A stretch of 48,825 nucleotides of DNA from Leptolyngbyaceae cyanobacterium RM1_406_9 (lineage in GTDB: Bacteria > Cyanobacteriota > Cyanobacteriia > Elainellales > Elainellaceae), in assembly GCA_012033355.1 (NCBI GenBank), contig JAAUQZ010000003.1, forward strand, positions 1 through 48,825. Direction: 5' to 3'. The notes under the pieces were generated by a model, which was given only the letters and a program-made list of their open reading frames with translations, made no database searches and was not told the DNA's origin. Made by a program: the position numbers and the translations under genes. The stretch's first letter is position 1, and every line of letters begins with the position of its first letter. Positions 25,578-36,300 of this stretch are shown here, one piece after another.

Positions 25578-28500
25578 GGACTTGGTTCGCGGCACGACGG
25601 TCAAAGGGATTCTGCCGAATCATCATGTCGTCATCGTGGATGTGACCCAGCACAGCGATGATGTGATCGAACTGGTCTATAAGGATGCCAGTGGCAATCT
25701 AGGCAACGAACTGGTTTTACGCGATCGCGAACCCGACTTAGAGATTGTCACTACCGGGCAGCCCTGGAGCTTTGATGGCGATGGAGCCATGCTGCGGTTG
25801 GTATCGGAAGCTCACCGGATTCGGCTGGCTCACCTCTTTGATCCACTGCTGGCAGTTCACACATCGCTAGTGGAACCACTGCCTCACCAGATTACGGCAG
25901 TTTATGGGGAGATGATTCCCCGGCAACCTCTACGATTTTTGTTGGCAGACGACCCTGGAGCCGGAAAGACGATCATGGCGGGGTTGTTGATGCGGGAGTT
26001 GCTGATCCGAGGGGATTTACACCGTTGCCTGGTAGTCTGCCCTGGTAGTTTGGCGGCTCAATGGCAGGATGAGCTATTTCAGAAATTCCATCTGCCGTTT
26101 GAGATTTTGACGAACGATCGCATTGAAGCCGCCCGTACAGGCAATGCCTTTACTGAAATCCCTTTGCTGATCGTGCGTCTGGATAAGCTGAGTCGTAATG
26201 ACGACTTGCAGGCAAAGCTGGCACAGACGGATTGGGACTTGGTGATCTGCGACGAGGCGCATAAGATGTCAGCCTCGTTTTTTGGGGGTGAAGTTAAGGA
26301 AACGAAGCGGTACAAGCTGGGTAAGCTGCTGGGGGATGTAACTCGCCATCTTCTATTGATGACCGCAACACCCCATAACGGGAAGGAAGAAGACTTTCAA
26401 CTCTTTATGGCATTGCTGGATAGCGATCGCTTTGAGGGTAGGTTCCGAGGTGGAACTAATACAACCGATACTTCAGACTTGATGCGACGATTGGTGAAAG
26501 AAGACTTGCTCAAGTTTGATGGCAAGCCTCTTTTTCCAGAACGCAAGGCGTATACGGTTGGCTACCGCCTGTCAGACCTGGAGCAGCAGCTTTACCACAA
26601 GGTTACGGAATACGTGCGGGAAGAGTTCAACCGAGCGGACGCGCTGGAAAACAATGGGCGCAAGGGGACGGTTGGTTTTGCGTTGACCATTCTGCAACGG
26701 CGGTTGGCTTCTTCTCCAGAAGCCATCTATCAGTCGATCCATCGTCGTCGGAAACGGTTGCAGAAACGGCTCCAGGAGGAGAAGGAGAAACCACAGAGGC
26801 ACGAAGAACACGAAGAAACTTTGTGGGCTTTGTGTCTTAGTGGTTCTTTTGATGACGAGGAATTTGAAGATTTGACAGTGGAGGAGCAAGAAGCGACTGA
26901 AGAGGAAGTGGTGGACCAGGCGACGGCGGCGCGGACGGTGGCTGAACTGCAAGCTGAAATTGAGCAACTAAACCAGATTGAGCAGTTGGCGCTGAAGGTC
27001 AAGCGCAGCGGTAAGGATAAGAAGTGGGAAGAACTCTCTAATCTCTTGCAAAACGAGGCGGAGTTGTTTGACGCGCACGGGCATCGTCGCAAGCTGGTTC
27101 TCTTTACTGAACACCGCGACACACTCAACTACCTTGCTGATCGCATCCGTACTTTAATTGGTCGCTCTGAAGCAGTTGTGATGATTCACGGCGGCATGGG
27201 ACGTGAGCAGCGCAAAAAGGCAGAGGAATCCTTCAAGCAAGATGTAACGGTTCAGGTGCTGCTGGCAACTGATGCCGCTGGGGAAGGCATCAACTTGCAA
27301 CGGGCGCATCTGATGGTGAACTATGACCTGCCCTGGAACCCCAATCGTCTAGAGCAACGGTTTGGGCGGATTCACCGGATTGGGCAGACGGAGGTGTGTC
27401 ATCTCTGGAACCTGGTGGCAGAGGAAACCCGTGAGGGTGAGGTGTACCTGACGCTGCTGCGGAAGCTGGATTTAGAGCAAAAGGCACTGGGCGGCAAAGT
27501 CTTTGATGTGTTGGGCAAGGCGATCGCCGGGAAAGATCTCCGCGACCTCCTGATTGAAGCGATTCGCTATGGCGATCGCCCTGACATCCGAGCAAAGTTG
27601 AATCAGGTGGTGTCAGACCGTCTGGATCAGCAACGGTTGCGCGAACTGCTCGAAGAACGGGCACTGGCGCGAGACACGATGGATGCCTCCAGAGTACAGC
27701 AGATTCGAGAAGATATGGATCGGGCAGAGGCGCGACGGCTCCAGCCCCACTTTATTGCGGCATTCTTCCTGGAGGCGTTTTCAAATCTGGGTGGGACTGC
27801 TAAGCAGCGAGAACCTAAGCGGTATGAGATTACCCACGTCCCGGCGATTATTCGCAGTCAGGATCGGCAAATCGGAGTGAGGGAACCGATTCTGCGGAGC
27901 TATGAGCGGATTTGTTTTGAGAAGGGGCTGATTAATGTTCCTGGCAAGCCACCGGCTGCTTTTATCTGTCCGGGGCATCCCCTGCTGGAAGCGGTTACAG
28001 AAATTACGCTGGATCGGCATCGAGATTTGCTCAAGCAGGGAGCGGTGCTGGTGGATGAGAACGACTTTGGTGAGCAGGTTCGGGCGTTGGTTTACCTGGA
28101 GCATTCGATTCAGGATGCCAGTACCGACAGTAGCGGCAAGCGCCGGGTGGTGTCGCGGCGGATGCAGTATGTGGAGATTTGGGAACCACAAAGGCACGAA
28201 GAACACAGAGAGGTGAGTAATGCAGGGTATGCGCCTTACCTGAATTATCGTCCGCTAACTGATGATGAAAGAGCATCGCTAGAAGCCCAAAATGCTTTGT
28301 GCCCTCTGTGCCTCTGTGGTTCCACCCTAGAAACCCAGGCAACCAAATATGCGATTGCCCACCTGATGCCGGAGCATTTGCGGGAGGTGAAGCAGCGCAA
28401 GGAGGATCTGGTTGCCAAGACGATGAAGGCAGTCAAGGAGCGGTTGACGAAGGAGATCTATTACTGGGATCAGCAGGCGGAGCAGTTGAAGCAGCAGGAA

Positions 28501-29175
28501 GCGACGGGTAAGACCAACGCCAAGATTAACTCGGCAAAAGCCAGAGCCAGAGCCGATGAACTAGAGTCTCGCCTTCAGCGACGGTTGACGGAATTGGAGC
28601 AGGAACGGAAGTTGTCTCCCCTGCCTCCAGTCGTGGTGGGTGGGGCGTTGGTCATCCCGATCGGATTTTTGCAGCGGGTGCAGGGAAAACGGCAGTCAGA
28701 AGCGGAAATGTTTGCCAGGGAAACGAAGCGGGTTGAAATGCTGGCAATGCAGGCGGTGATAGCAGCAGAGCAGACGTTGGGGTATGAACCGCGAGATGTG
28801 AGCCGAGAGAAGTGCGGCTATGACATCGAATCTCGTGTGCCGGGGACGGCGGATCAGCCGAGCCGAGTCCGGTTCATTGAGGTGAAGGGGCGGATCAAGG
28901 GAGCAGAGACGGTTACTGTCACCAAAAACGAAATTTTGACGGCATTGAATAAGCCAGAGAACTTTGTGCTGGCGTTGGTGCAGGTGCCATCGGCAGATTT
29001 TCCTGAAGGGGATGCGTTTAAGGTTTCGACTCCGAAGGGGAGTTACAACGCTGGGGATAACGGTTGTGTGGTGCGGTATGTAGTCAACCCGTTCCAGAAG
29101 GAGCCAGACTTTAAGGCAGACAGCGTGAACTATAACTGGAAGGAGTTATGGGGACAGGGGAGGGAGCCAGGATGA
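25564..29175 (+). CDS. drmD: SNF2-like helicase with DUF3883 (DrmD-like)
   Basis: The protein has 1,203 residues. It has a SNF2-type motor: Walker [13 protein letters not shown] (~129-140), DEAH box ICDEAHKMS (D230-H233), MTATPHNG, and in the second RecA domain [16 protein letters not shown] and [15 protein letters not shown]. The C-terminal DUF3883-like region reads CGYDIESR ... [20 protein letters not shown], a nuclease-fold pattern. Length and domains match DrmD, the helicase of class 1 DISARM anti-phage systems. Two regions carry extra residues encoded by palindromic repeats, [19 protein letters not shown] and, around 28182-28323, [10 protein letters not shown] and [10 protein letters not shown]. 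The stop overlaps the next start (ATGA). Confidence 0.85.
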   Translation: MVRLEDLVRGTTVKGILPNHHVVIVDVTQHSDDVIELVYKDASGNLGNELVLRDREPDLEIVTTGQPWSFDGDGAMLRLVSEAHRIRLAHLFDPLLAVHTSLVEPLPHQITAVYGEMIPRQPLRFLLADDPGAGKTIMAGLLMRELLIRGDLHRCLVVCPGSLAAQWQDELFQKFHLPFEILTNDRIEAARTGNAFTEIPLLIVRLDKLSRNDDLQAKLAQTDWDLVICDEAHKMSASFFGGEVKETKRYKLGKLLGDVTRHLLLMTATPHNGKEEDFQLFMALLDSDRFEGRFRGGTNTTDTSDLMRRLVKEDLLKFDGKPLFPERKAYTVGYRLSDLEQQLYHKVTEYVREEFNRADALENNGRKGTVGFALTILQRRLASSPEAIYQSIHRRRKRLQKRLQEEKEKPQRHEEHEETLWALCLSGSFDDEEFEDLTVEEQEATEEEVVDQATAARTVAELQAEIEQLNQIEQLALKVKRSGKDKKWEELSNLLQNEAELFDAHGHRRKLVLFTEHRDTLNYLADRIRTLIGRSEAVVMIHGGMGREQRKKAEESFKQDVTVQVLLATDAAGEGINLQRAHLMVNYDLPWNPNRLEQRFGRIHRIGQTEVCHLWNLVAEETREGEVYLTLLRKLDLEQKALGGKVFDVLGKAIAGKDLRDLLIEAIRYGDRPDIRAKLNQVVSDRLDQQRLRELLEERALARDTMDASRVQQIREDMDRAEARRLQPHFIAAFFLEAFSNLGGTAKQREPKRYEITHVPAIIRSQDRQIGVREPILRSYERICFEKGLINVPGKPPAAFICPGHPLLEAVTEITLDRHRDLLKQGAVLVDENDFGEQVRALVYLEHSIQDASTDSSGKRRVVSRRMQYVEIWEPQRHEEHREVSNAGYAPYLNYRPLTDDERASLEAQNALCPLCLCGSTLETQATKYAIAHLMPEHLREVKQRKEDLVAKTMKAVKERLTKEIYYWDQQAEQLKQQEATGKTNAKINSAKARARADELESRLQRRLTELEQERKLSPLPPVVVGGALVIPIGFLQRVQGKRQSEAEMFARETKRVEMLAMQAVIAAEQTLGYEPRDVSREKCGYDIESRVPGTADQPSRVRFIEVKGRIKGAETVTVTKNEILTALNKPENFVLALVQVPSADFPEGDAFKVSTPKGSYNAGDNGCVVRYVVNPFQKEPDFKADSVNYNWKELWGQGREPG
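26788..26846. repeat. Palindromic repeat copy 1, inside the helicase gene
   Basis: An imperfect inverted repeat with arms of the type AACCACAGAGGCACGAAG and CTTTGTGTCTTAGTGGTT. It is read in frame and adds [19 protein letters not shown] in the acidic linker of the helicase. The same arms recur at four other sites nearby. Confidence 0.8.
28182..28323. repeat. Palindromic repeat copy 2, arms split by native coding sequence
   Basis: The left arm (28182-28213, GGAACCACAAAGGCACGAAG...) and right arm (28294-28323, CTTTGTGCCCTCTGTGCCTC...) flank about 80 bases. The sequence between them encodes a normal-looking helicase segment ([15 protein letters not shown]), while the arms encode [10 protein letters not shown] and [11 protein letters not shown]. 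The arms remain in frame. Confidence 0.75.
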
Positions 29176-29579
29176 GGGAAACACAAAGGCACGGAGGGCA
29201 CAAAGAGCGGGCGAATGAGATTTCTCAACGAATTATTGGGGCGGCGATCGCAGTTCATCGAGAGTTGGGACCGGGGCTGCTGGAGTCAGCTTACGAAACT
29301 TGTTTGAAATATGAGTTAAAACAGGCTGGTTTGGCAGTAGAAAGCCAGGTTCCTCAACCTGTGAGTTACAAGGGGATGGCTCTAGAGTGCGGCTATCGAT
29401 TAGATGTGCTGGTTGAAGATCTTGTAATTGTTGAACTAAAAGCGGTTGAAGCCTTACTCCCCATCCACGATGCCCAACTCCTGACCTATCTACGTTTGAG
29501 GAATTTATGGCTCGGACTCCTGATTAACTTCAACGTCCCAATTCTCAAACACGGCATCAAACGCCTCGTTAACGGTTAA
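29172..29579 (+). CDS. GxxExxY protein (PD-(D/E)XK-like)
   Basis: The protein has 135 residues from ATG 29172, which overlaps the helicase stop (ATGA). It has the family's defining GLLESAY segment and the nuclease-fold pattern [10 protein letters not shown] (D) ... VIVELKAVE (ExK), plus the conserved end [18 protein letters not shown]. The biochemical function of the family is not known. Its first ~12 residues ([12 protein letters not shown]) come from a palindromic repeat arm, and the matching arm lies just after the stop, so the gene is bracketed by the repeat. It may have arrived with the repeat and not be part of the defence mechanism. Confidence 0.85.
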   Translation: MRETQRHGGHKERANEISQRIIGAAIAVHRELGPGLLESAYETCLKYELKQAGLAVESQVPQPVSYKGMALECGYRLDVLVEDLVIVELKAVEALLPIHDAQLLTYLRLRNLWLGLLINFNVPILKHGIKRLVNG

Positions 29580-29599
29580 TTCTTTGTGTCCTTCGTGCC
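29178..29599. repeat. Inverted repeat arms bracketing the GxxExxY gene (copy 3)
   Basis: The left arm is near 29178-29204 (CACAAAGGCACGGAGGGCAC) and the right arm is near 29580-29599 (CTTTGTGTCCTTCGTGCC). Both match the repeat family; the gene fills the space between. Confidence 0.65.
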
Positions 29600-29603
29600 G
29601 GAT

Positions 29604-29695
29604 AAAACCACAAAGGCACTAAGAACACTAAGTAATGTTGGTTCCTTAAAGCTCTTTTCTTTTTTCCTTTGTGCCCTTCGTGTCTTTGTGTTTCA
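29604..29695. repeat. Palindromic repeat copy 4, before the methyltransferase gene
   Basis: Arms ACCACAAAGGCACTAAGAAC (from 29605) and CTTTGTGCCCTTCGTGTC (from 29668), with an AT-rich spacer. It ends five bases before the ATG at 29700, so it occupies the leader of the methyltransferase gene. Confidence 0.75.
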
Positions 29696-29699
29696 ACCT

Positions 29700-32576
29700 A
29701 TGACTTACCGCAAAAAGCTAATTGAAGTTGCCCTACCGCTAGAAGCGATCAACATGGAATCGGCGCGGGAGAAGTCGATTCGGCACGGACATCCCAGCAC
29801 GTTGCATCTCTGGTGGGCGCGGCGACCGTTGGCGGCTTGTCGGGCGGTGTTGTTTGCGTCGTTAGTGGATGATCCATCAAGCCATCCTGATAAGTTCCCG
29901 ACTGAGGAAGCGCAGAATTCAGAGCGGCAGAGGCTGTTTGACATTCTGGGGCAGATTGTCACTGTTGAGGAGAAGGGTAAGACGAAACAGGTGGTGCGGG
30001 GTTTGGTGTCCTGGGATGACATTAATAACCCGAATTCGGGGGTGTTGATTGCGGCACAGCGAGAGATTGCTCGCAGCATTGCCTGGAATCGGGGAGATGA
30101 ACCCCCAACAGAGCCACAAGCGGTACGGCGTTATTTGGCTGAAAATGCACCTCCGGTGTATGACCCGTTTGCTGGGGGAGGTTCGATTCCCCTTGAGGCA
30201 CAGCGGTTAGGACTAGAAGCTCATGCCAGTGATTTGAACCCGGTTGCAGTACTGATCAATAAGGCGTTGATTGAGATTCCGCCGAAGTTTAAGGATATGC
30301 CGCCTGTGAATCCAGAGGCACAGCAAAAGCTGAAGGTGAGTCAGTGGAAAGGGGCGCAGGGGTTGGCGGAGGATGTGCGCTATTACGGAAAATGGATGAG
30401 GGACGAGGCAGAGAAGCGAATTGGGCATCTGTACCCGAAAGTAAAATTACCGCCAGAGAAGGGAGGTGGTAAGGCAACAGTAATTGCTTGGTTATGGGCG
30501 CGAACAGTGAAGTGTCCCAACCCGGCTTGTGGGTGTGAAATGCCATTAATGCGTTCCTTTTCCTTATCAACGAAAAAAGATAAAGAGACTTGGGTAGACT
30601 TTCAAATTGACCGATCTCAAGGTGTTCCAGTCATTCAATTTGAAGTGAAACCAGGAAAAAGTAAAGTTTCTGAAGGAACTGTAAGTCGCAAAGGTGCTAC
30701 TTGTCTTGCTTGTAACACTCCTACGCCACTTGATTATGTGCGGGGTGAGGGGAAAGCAGAGCGGATAGGCACAAAGTTAATAGGAATTGTTGCAGAGAGT
30801 AAAAGTGGGCGTATTTATCTCTCGCCTGTTGAGGATCATGAAAAAGTTTTAGCAGATACACACCCTGCGTGGGAGCCAACAACTGAGCTTGTCCCAAATT
30901 CTCGTCATGTGACACCTACTGTTTATGGAATGGTAAGACATGCTGATCTATTCACATCACGCCAGCTTGTTACTTTAGATACTTTCAGTAATTTGGTTGT
31001 CCAAGCCAAAGAAAAAATGCTACTTGATAACGCTGCCCCAGAATATGCTGATGCAGTGACAACTTATCTTGCACTCGGAGTAAGTAAGCTAACTGATTAC
31101 AATAGTTCGCTTGTTGTTTGGAGTCAAAGCCGAGACCAAGCTAAGGCTACTTTTGCTAGGCAAGCTCTTTCAATGGTTTGGGACTTTGCTGAAGTTAATC
31201 CAATAGCACTTGCTGCTGGAGATTTTGCAGTTAGTTTGCGAGGCATACTGGAGACAATCGATAGGGGATTACCTGTATCTTCACAAGGGTATTGTTCTCA
31301 AATTGATGCTACTGAACTAAAAGGTGGTCTAGAAGATCCAATAGTTTCAACCGATCCTCCCTATTATGATTCGGTTCCTTATGCAGATTTGTCTGATTTT
31401 TTCTACGTTTGGTTAAGACGTTCTTTAGGGAAAACATATCCTGAGATTTTTAATACTCTGCTGGTTCCTAAAAGTCATGAACTTGTTGCAGATCCTTTCC
31501 GTCATGGGGGACGTGACAAGGCTCAACAATTTTTTGAAGAGGGTTTAGGTAAAGCATTCCGAGGAATTAGAGAATCCGCTTCCTCCATCCATCCTTTCAC
31601 TGTTTACTATGCCTTCAAGCAAGCCGAATCTGATGAAGACGATGAAGAAGAATCCAGCTTAGCAACAATTGCTTCAACCGGGTGGGAAACAATGCTGGAG
31701 GGTTTAGTTAAAGCAGGCTTTACCATTACTGGAACGTTGCCTATAAGAACGGAGCGTAGTGCCAGAACACGCAGTCTAGGCTCCAATGCTCTTGCATCCT
31801 CGATCGTCCTTGTTTGCCGCCCTCGTCCTGATAACGCTCCTTCCACCACTCGCCGTCGTTTCGTAGACGAGCTTAAATCCGAACTTCCCGATGCACTTAA
31901 GAAACTTCAGCAAGGCAACATTGCCCCAGTAGACCTGGCTCAAGCCAGCATTGGTCCCGGTATGGCAATCTTCTCCCGCTATGCCAAAGTCCTGGAATCA
32001 GACGGTTCACCCATGCGGGTACGCACTGCCCTGCAACTGATCAACCAGACCCTCGACGAATTCCTGGCTGAACAAGAAGGCGAATTCGATACCGATACCC
32101 GTTGGGCACTGGCATGGTTTGAGCAATACCAATTCAACGAAGGGCAATTTGGCGACGCAGAAACCCTTTCCAAAGCCAAAAACACCAGCATCAAAGGCAT
32201 GGCAGAAGCCGGAATCCTCACTGCCAAAGCCGGGAAAGTGCAACTTGTCCCTCGCGATGCCCTACCAACGAACTGGAATCCTGCCAAAGACAATCGAATT
32301 CCCGTTTGGGAAGCAACTCAGCATCTCATTCGGGCACTCGACCAGAACGGCGAAACGGGTGCGGCTCATCTACTAGCCCTCTTGAATACGACAAGCGGCA
32401 ACTTAGGAGAAGTGGCGCGAGATCTCGCCTACCGCCTCTACAGCATTTGCGATCGCAAAGGTTGGACACAGGAGGCGATCGCCTACAACAGCCTGGTCAT
32501 CTCCTGGTCAGAAATTGCCAGATTAGCATTAGAGGAGAAACCCACTCAACCCGTACAAGGCAGCTTAGAGTTCTAG
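29700..32576 (+). CDS. drmMI: DUF1156 adenine-specific DNA methyltransferase (DrmMI-like)
   Basis: The protein has 958 residues from ATG 29700; the longer frame is repeat sequence. The DUF1156 start is clear: KKLIEVALPLEAINMESARE then HPSTLHLWWARRPLAA. The SAM-binding motif is VYDPFAGGGSIPLEA (D155), and the catalytic motif is TDPPYY (D552), typical of N6-adenine or N4-cytosine methylases. A zinc-ribbon-like set of cysteines (C272, C277, C279, C335, C338) interrupts the domain. In DISARM class 1 this protein marks host DNA to prevent self-attack. The GATC-region or other target cannot be read from sequence. A change toward AT-rich codon use in the middle (about 30540-31650) is noticeable. Confidence 0.88.
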   Translation: MTYRKKLIEVALPLEAINMESAREKSIRHGHPSTLHLWWARRPLAACRAVLFASLVDDPSSHPDKFPTEEAQNSERQRLFDILGQIVTVEEKGKTKQVVRGLVSWDDINNPNSGVLIAAQREIARSIAWNRGDEPPTEPQAVRRYLAENAPPVYDPFAGGGSIPLEAQRLGLEAHASDLNPVAVLINKALIEIPPKFKDMPPVNPEAQQKLKVSQWKGAQGLAEDVRYYGKWMRDEAEKRIGHLYPKVKLPPEKGGGKATVIAWLWARTVKCPNPACGCEMPLMRSFSLSTKKDKETWVDFQIDRSQGVPVIQFEVKPGKSKVSEGTVSRKGATCLACNTPTPLDYVRGEGKAERIGTKLIGIVAESKSGRIYLSPVEDHEKVLADTHPAWEPTTELVPNSRHVTPTVYGMVRHADLFTSRQLVTLDTFSNLVVQAKEKMLLDNAAPEYADAVTTYLALGVSKLTDYNSSLVVWSQSRDQAKATFARQALSMVWDFAEVNPIALAAGDFAVSLRGILETIDRGLPVSSQGYCSQIDATELKGGLEDPIVSTDPPYYDSVPYADLSDFFYVWLRRSLGKTYPEIFNTLLVPKSHELVADPFRHGGRDKAQQFFEEGLGKAFRGIRESASSIHPFTVYYAFKQAESDEDDEEESSLATIASTGWETMLEGLVKAGFTITGTLPIRTERSARTRSLGSNALASSIVLVCRPRPDNAPSTTRRRFVDELKSELPDALKKLQQGNIAPVDLAQASIGPGMAIFSRYAKVLESDGSPMRVRTALQLINQTLDEFLAEQEGEFDTDTRWALAWFEQYQFNEGQFGDAETLSKAKNTSIKGMAEAGILTAKAGKVQLVPRDALPTNWNPAKDNRIPVWEATQHLIRALDQNGETGAAHLLALLNTTSGNLGEVARDLAYRLYSICDRKGWTQEAIAYNSLVISWSEIARLALEEKPTQPVQGSLEF

Positions 32577-32604
32577 ATTTTGAGGTGTAGCAGAGGAAAA
32601 AGCG

Positions 32605-32847
32605 ATGAATACACAGTTAGTAGATTCAATTGTTCAGGTCTTCCAAGCTTTGCCCCAGGCAGAGCAAAAACTTCTGATGGAACGGCTTAATTCATTATTT
32701 ACTCAACCTCAATCAGAGGATGAAGAACCAATTAGCGAAGCAGCCTGGGATGTTTGGCGATCGCTGGGAGATGATGCCGTCGAAGGCAAACTAGAAAACC
32801 CATCCATCAACCACGATCGCTATCTCTATTCCAATCCTCATGAATAA
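32605..32847 (+). CDS. VapB-like antitoxin candidate
   Basis: This 80-residue acidic protein opens with MNTQLVDSIVQVFQALPQ and continues LLMERLNSLFTQ, then an Asp/Glu-rich part and ISEAAWDVWRSLGDD. Its fold class is uncertain, but it lies directly before, and overlaps by eight bases, a PIN-domain toxin. That makes it the cognate antitoxin. Sequence pattern resembles small cyanobacterial antitoxins paired with PIN toxins. Confidence 0.75.
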   Translation: MNTQLVDSIVQVFQALPQAEQKLLMERLNSLFTQPQSEDEEPISEAAWDVWRSLGDDAVEGKLENPSINHDRYLYSNPHE

Positions 32848-33259
32848 GATCTTTGTAGACACCAGTGCTTTTGCTGCCTTAGCAGACAATAAGGATGATA
32901 ACCACGCTAAAGCAGTGGCATTCAATCGGGGCGTTCAAGGGATAACCCTGATTACCTCCAACTATGTATTGGATGAACTCCACACCTTACTTCTGATTAA
33001 CGCTGGTTATCTGAAAACCGTACAGTTTAAAGCAAGATTGGATTTGCTCATCACTGAGCGGCTTTTAAGGATTGTCTGGATTTCTGAAGCACTTGCAGAA
33101 CAAACCTGGAATATTTTTGAACAGTTTAATACTGATAAACAATGGTCATTTACAGACTGTTCATCCTACGTTGTGATGAAGAATCAGGGCATCACTGAAG
33201 TATTTACCTTCGATCATCACTTTTCGCAAATGGGCTTCACCCGTTTACCAATCACCTAA
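32840..33259 (+). CDS. vapC: PIN-domain toxin (VapC-like)
   Basis: This 139-residue PIN nuclease keeps the acidic active-site set: D7 (IFVDTSAF), E46 (VLDELHTLL), D106 (SFTDCSSYVV) and D125 (VFTFDHHF). VapC toxins cleave tRNA or rRNA. The pair sits between the methyltransferase and the ATPase of the defence cassette and may stabilise the cassette. A palindromic repeat follows directly. Confidence 0.9.
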   Translation: MNKIFVDTSAFAALADNKDDNHAKAVAFNRGVQGITLITSNYVLDELHTLLLINAGYLKTVQFKARLDLLITERLLRIVWISEALAEQTWNIFEQFNTDKQWSFTDCSSYVVMKNQGITEVFTFDHHFSQMGFTRLPIT

Positions 33260-33324
33260 ACCACAAAGACGCAAAAATCACAGAGAGAAATTCCTTTGTG
33301 TCCTCTGTGCCTCCGTGGTAAACC
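33257..33324. repeat. Palindromic repeat copy 5, between the PIN toxin and the ATPase gene
   Basis: Arms TAAACCACAAAGACGC and, on the right, CTTTGTGTCCTCTGTGCCTC up to GTGGTAAACC, with a short spacer. It is the most compact copy, forms a long imperfect hairpin, and ends 19 bases before the ATPase start. Confidence 0.8.
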
Positions 33325-33343
33325 TAATCATCCCTCATCACTT

Positions 33344-36300
33344 ATGTCTATCAGCAACCATGAACGAGTTGGTCGAGCTTTAAATCTCCTCAAAGAAGGT
33401 CTGTATTCCTACATTGAGCGCGAGATGAAAGCTGTTTATAGAGATAAATGGTTGCTGGCATCTGTCCCCCATATCGATCCAGACAATACCCTGCGTCGCA
33501 AGCCCGAAGACATTCTCAAAGAAGATGTCATGGCTCAACTCAAGCTGATGTGGGGCAAATGGGATGAGGTTTTCAAGCAAACATTGGGTCAGGCAGAGCG
33601 TACCCTCATTAGCGAACTTCGCAACACCCGCAACGCCTGGGCGCATGGCTCCACTTCTGTCTCCACCGAAGATGCCTACCGTGCCTTAGATAGCATCGTT
33701 CGCCTTCTCAATGCAGTTGGGGCAGCCGAGCAATCGGATGTTGTAGAAAAACAACGCTATGAGTTAATGCGGCAACGCTTTGAAGAACAAGCTCGCCGGG
33801 AAACTCGCCGTGCTGCCGTTGCCCCAATGGAAGGAACCCCCACCGGAGGACTCAAGCCCTGGCGCGAAGTGGTCATGCCCCACCAGGATGTTGCCTCTGG
33901 ACGGTATCAACAAGCAGAATTCGCCGCTGACCTGTGGCAAGTGTTCTTAGACGAAGGTTCAGACGAATACCGCGATCCCACCGAATTCTTCCGGCGTACC
34001 TATCTAACCGAAGGACTCAAGCAGCTTCTCACCGGAGCATTACTACGGTTGAGCGGCAATAAGGGCGACCCCGTAATCGAACTTCAGACCAACTTTGGCG
34101 GTGGCAAAACCCACGCCATGCTTGCCCTCTACCACCTGTTTTTTGGCGTTTCTGCCAATCAGCTACCGGGACTGGAACCTGTCTTTGAATCCGCAAAAGT
34201 CCCCGAACCTCCCCAGGATGTCAAAACAGTTGTGCTGGTTGGGAATAAAATTTCTCCCGGTCAAACCCACACCAAAAAAGACGGCACGGTTGTTCGGACG
34301 CTCTGGGGTGAGATTGCATGGCAACTTGGCGGCAAAGAAGGCTACGAGATGATGCGCCAAGCCGATGAAACCTCGACCAACCCCGGCGATACCCTCAAGC
34401 TTCTATTCAACAAGTATTCCCCCTGCCTGATCCTGATTGATGAATGGGTGTCCTATGCCCGTCAGCTTCATTTCGAGAATGATCTCCCTGCTGGCAGCTT
34501 CGATACCCACTTTACTTTCGCCCAAACCCTGAGCGAGTCTGCCAAAAATGCAGATCGCACCCTACTGGTCGTCAGTATCCCCTCCTCTGATATCGAAATT
34601 GGAGGCGATCGCGGTCAAGATGCTCTAGATCGACTCAAAAACGCGATCGGTCGGGTCGAGTCTCCCTGGCGACCTGCCAGCGCAGAAGAAAGCTTTGAGA
34701 TTGTTCGTCGCAGGTTATTTCAGCCGATCGACTCCAACTCCTACGTTGCTCGTGACGCTGTAATCCGTGCCTTCTATGAAATGTACCAATCTCAGGCAGC
34801 AGAGTTCCCGTCTGAATGCCGCGAAGCCAGCTACAAACGCCGACTGGAAGAAGCCTACCCCATTCACCCTGAATTGTTCGATCGCCTCTACTCCGACTGG
34901 TCAACCCTCGACAAATTCCAGCGGACTCGTGGCGTGTTGCGGCTAATGGCAAAAGTCATCCATTCCCTCTGGGATCGGGGAGATAAAAATCTGCTGATCA
35001 TGCCTGCTAGCGTCTCAATGGATGACGCACAGGTACAGTCAGAACTCACTCGCTACCTGGACGACAACTGGGTGCCCGTGATTGAAAAAGATGTTGATGG
35101 CACAAACTCTTTGCCTGTTTCCCTCGATAACCAAAACCCAAACCTGGGACGCTACTCCGCCTGCCGTCGCGTCACCCGCACCATCTACCTTGGCTCCGCC
35201 CCCACCTTACGAGCAGCCAACCGGGGCTTACAAGATCGTCGAATCAAACTTGGCTGTGTGCAGCCTGGAGAATCCGTCGCTACCTTTGGTGATGCTCTCA
35301 GGCGGCTCACCGATCAAGCAAGTTACATCTATATCGATGGCGATCGCTACTGGATCTCAACCCAGCCGAACGTCACCCGCATGGCGCAAGACCGGGCAAC
35401 CCAGATCGAGGAAGACCCAGAAAAAATCTGGGAAGAAATCATCCGTCGCCTGAAGCTAGACAAACAGCGGGGAGAATTTGCTGGGGTGCATATCGCCCCA
35501 GACTCAACCGCAGACATTCCTGATGATGAGTCGATGGGAGTGCGCTTGGTCGTCGTGGGACCGCAGCATCCCCATATCAGCAAATCAAACGACAGCCCTG
35601 CCCGCCAGCAGTGTGATCAAATCCTGACGACTAAAGGAGCCAGCCCCCGCTACTGCAAAAATCTCCTGCTGTTCTTGGTTCCTGATAAGTCCAAACTGGC
35701 ATTGCTGGAGCAAAACGTTTGTCAGTTCCTCGCGTGGGATTCTATCATGCGAGACAAAGAACTACTCAACCTTGACCCATTTCAGGGCAAGCAGGCAAAC
35801 ACAAAACGAGAACAGACTAATGACCTGGTAGACAACCTCCTGAAAGAAGCCTACCAATGGATGCTCGTCCCCACTCACCGAGCTAATGCCAGCAACCCCA
35901 AACAACAAGCCGACTGGACAGAAGTACGGCTTCAGGGGCAAGACTCCCCGGTTCTCAGAGCCAGTCGCAAGGCAGTCCATGAGGAATATCTGATTGTCAC
36001 CTACGCCGCCAACCGCCTCCGCATGGAAGCCCTCGATCCGTATCTATGGCGAGATTCCGATCACATTGACACGAAACGGCTGTGGTCATATCTGAGCAAT
36101 TACCTGTACCTTCCCCGCCTCAGTAATGAGCAGGTTTTACTGCAAGCAATCCAGCAAGGAGTAACCGCTCTCCTCTGGTCTGAAAACTTTGCCTACGCCA
36201 CTGGTTGGGACGAAGCCAAAGGGCGATATTTAGGGCTAAAAGCCGGACCCAACGATCTCTTTACTGCGACTCTCAGTAGCCAGAATTTGCTTGTCAAACC

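Noticed and set aside
29586-29699. N-terminal extension of the DUF1156 methylase
   Set aside because: This stretch is palindromic repeat sequence; the family-typical start is at ATG 29700.
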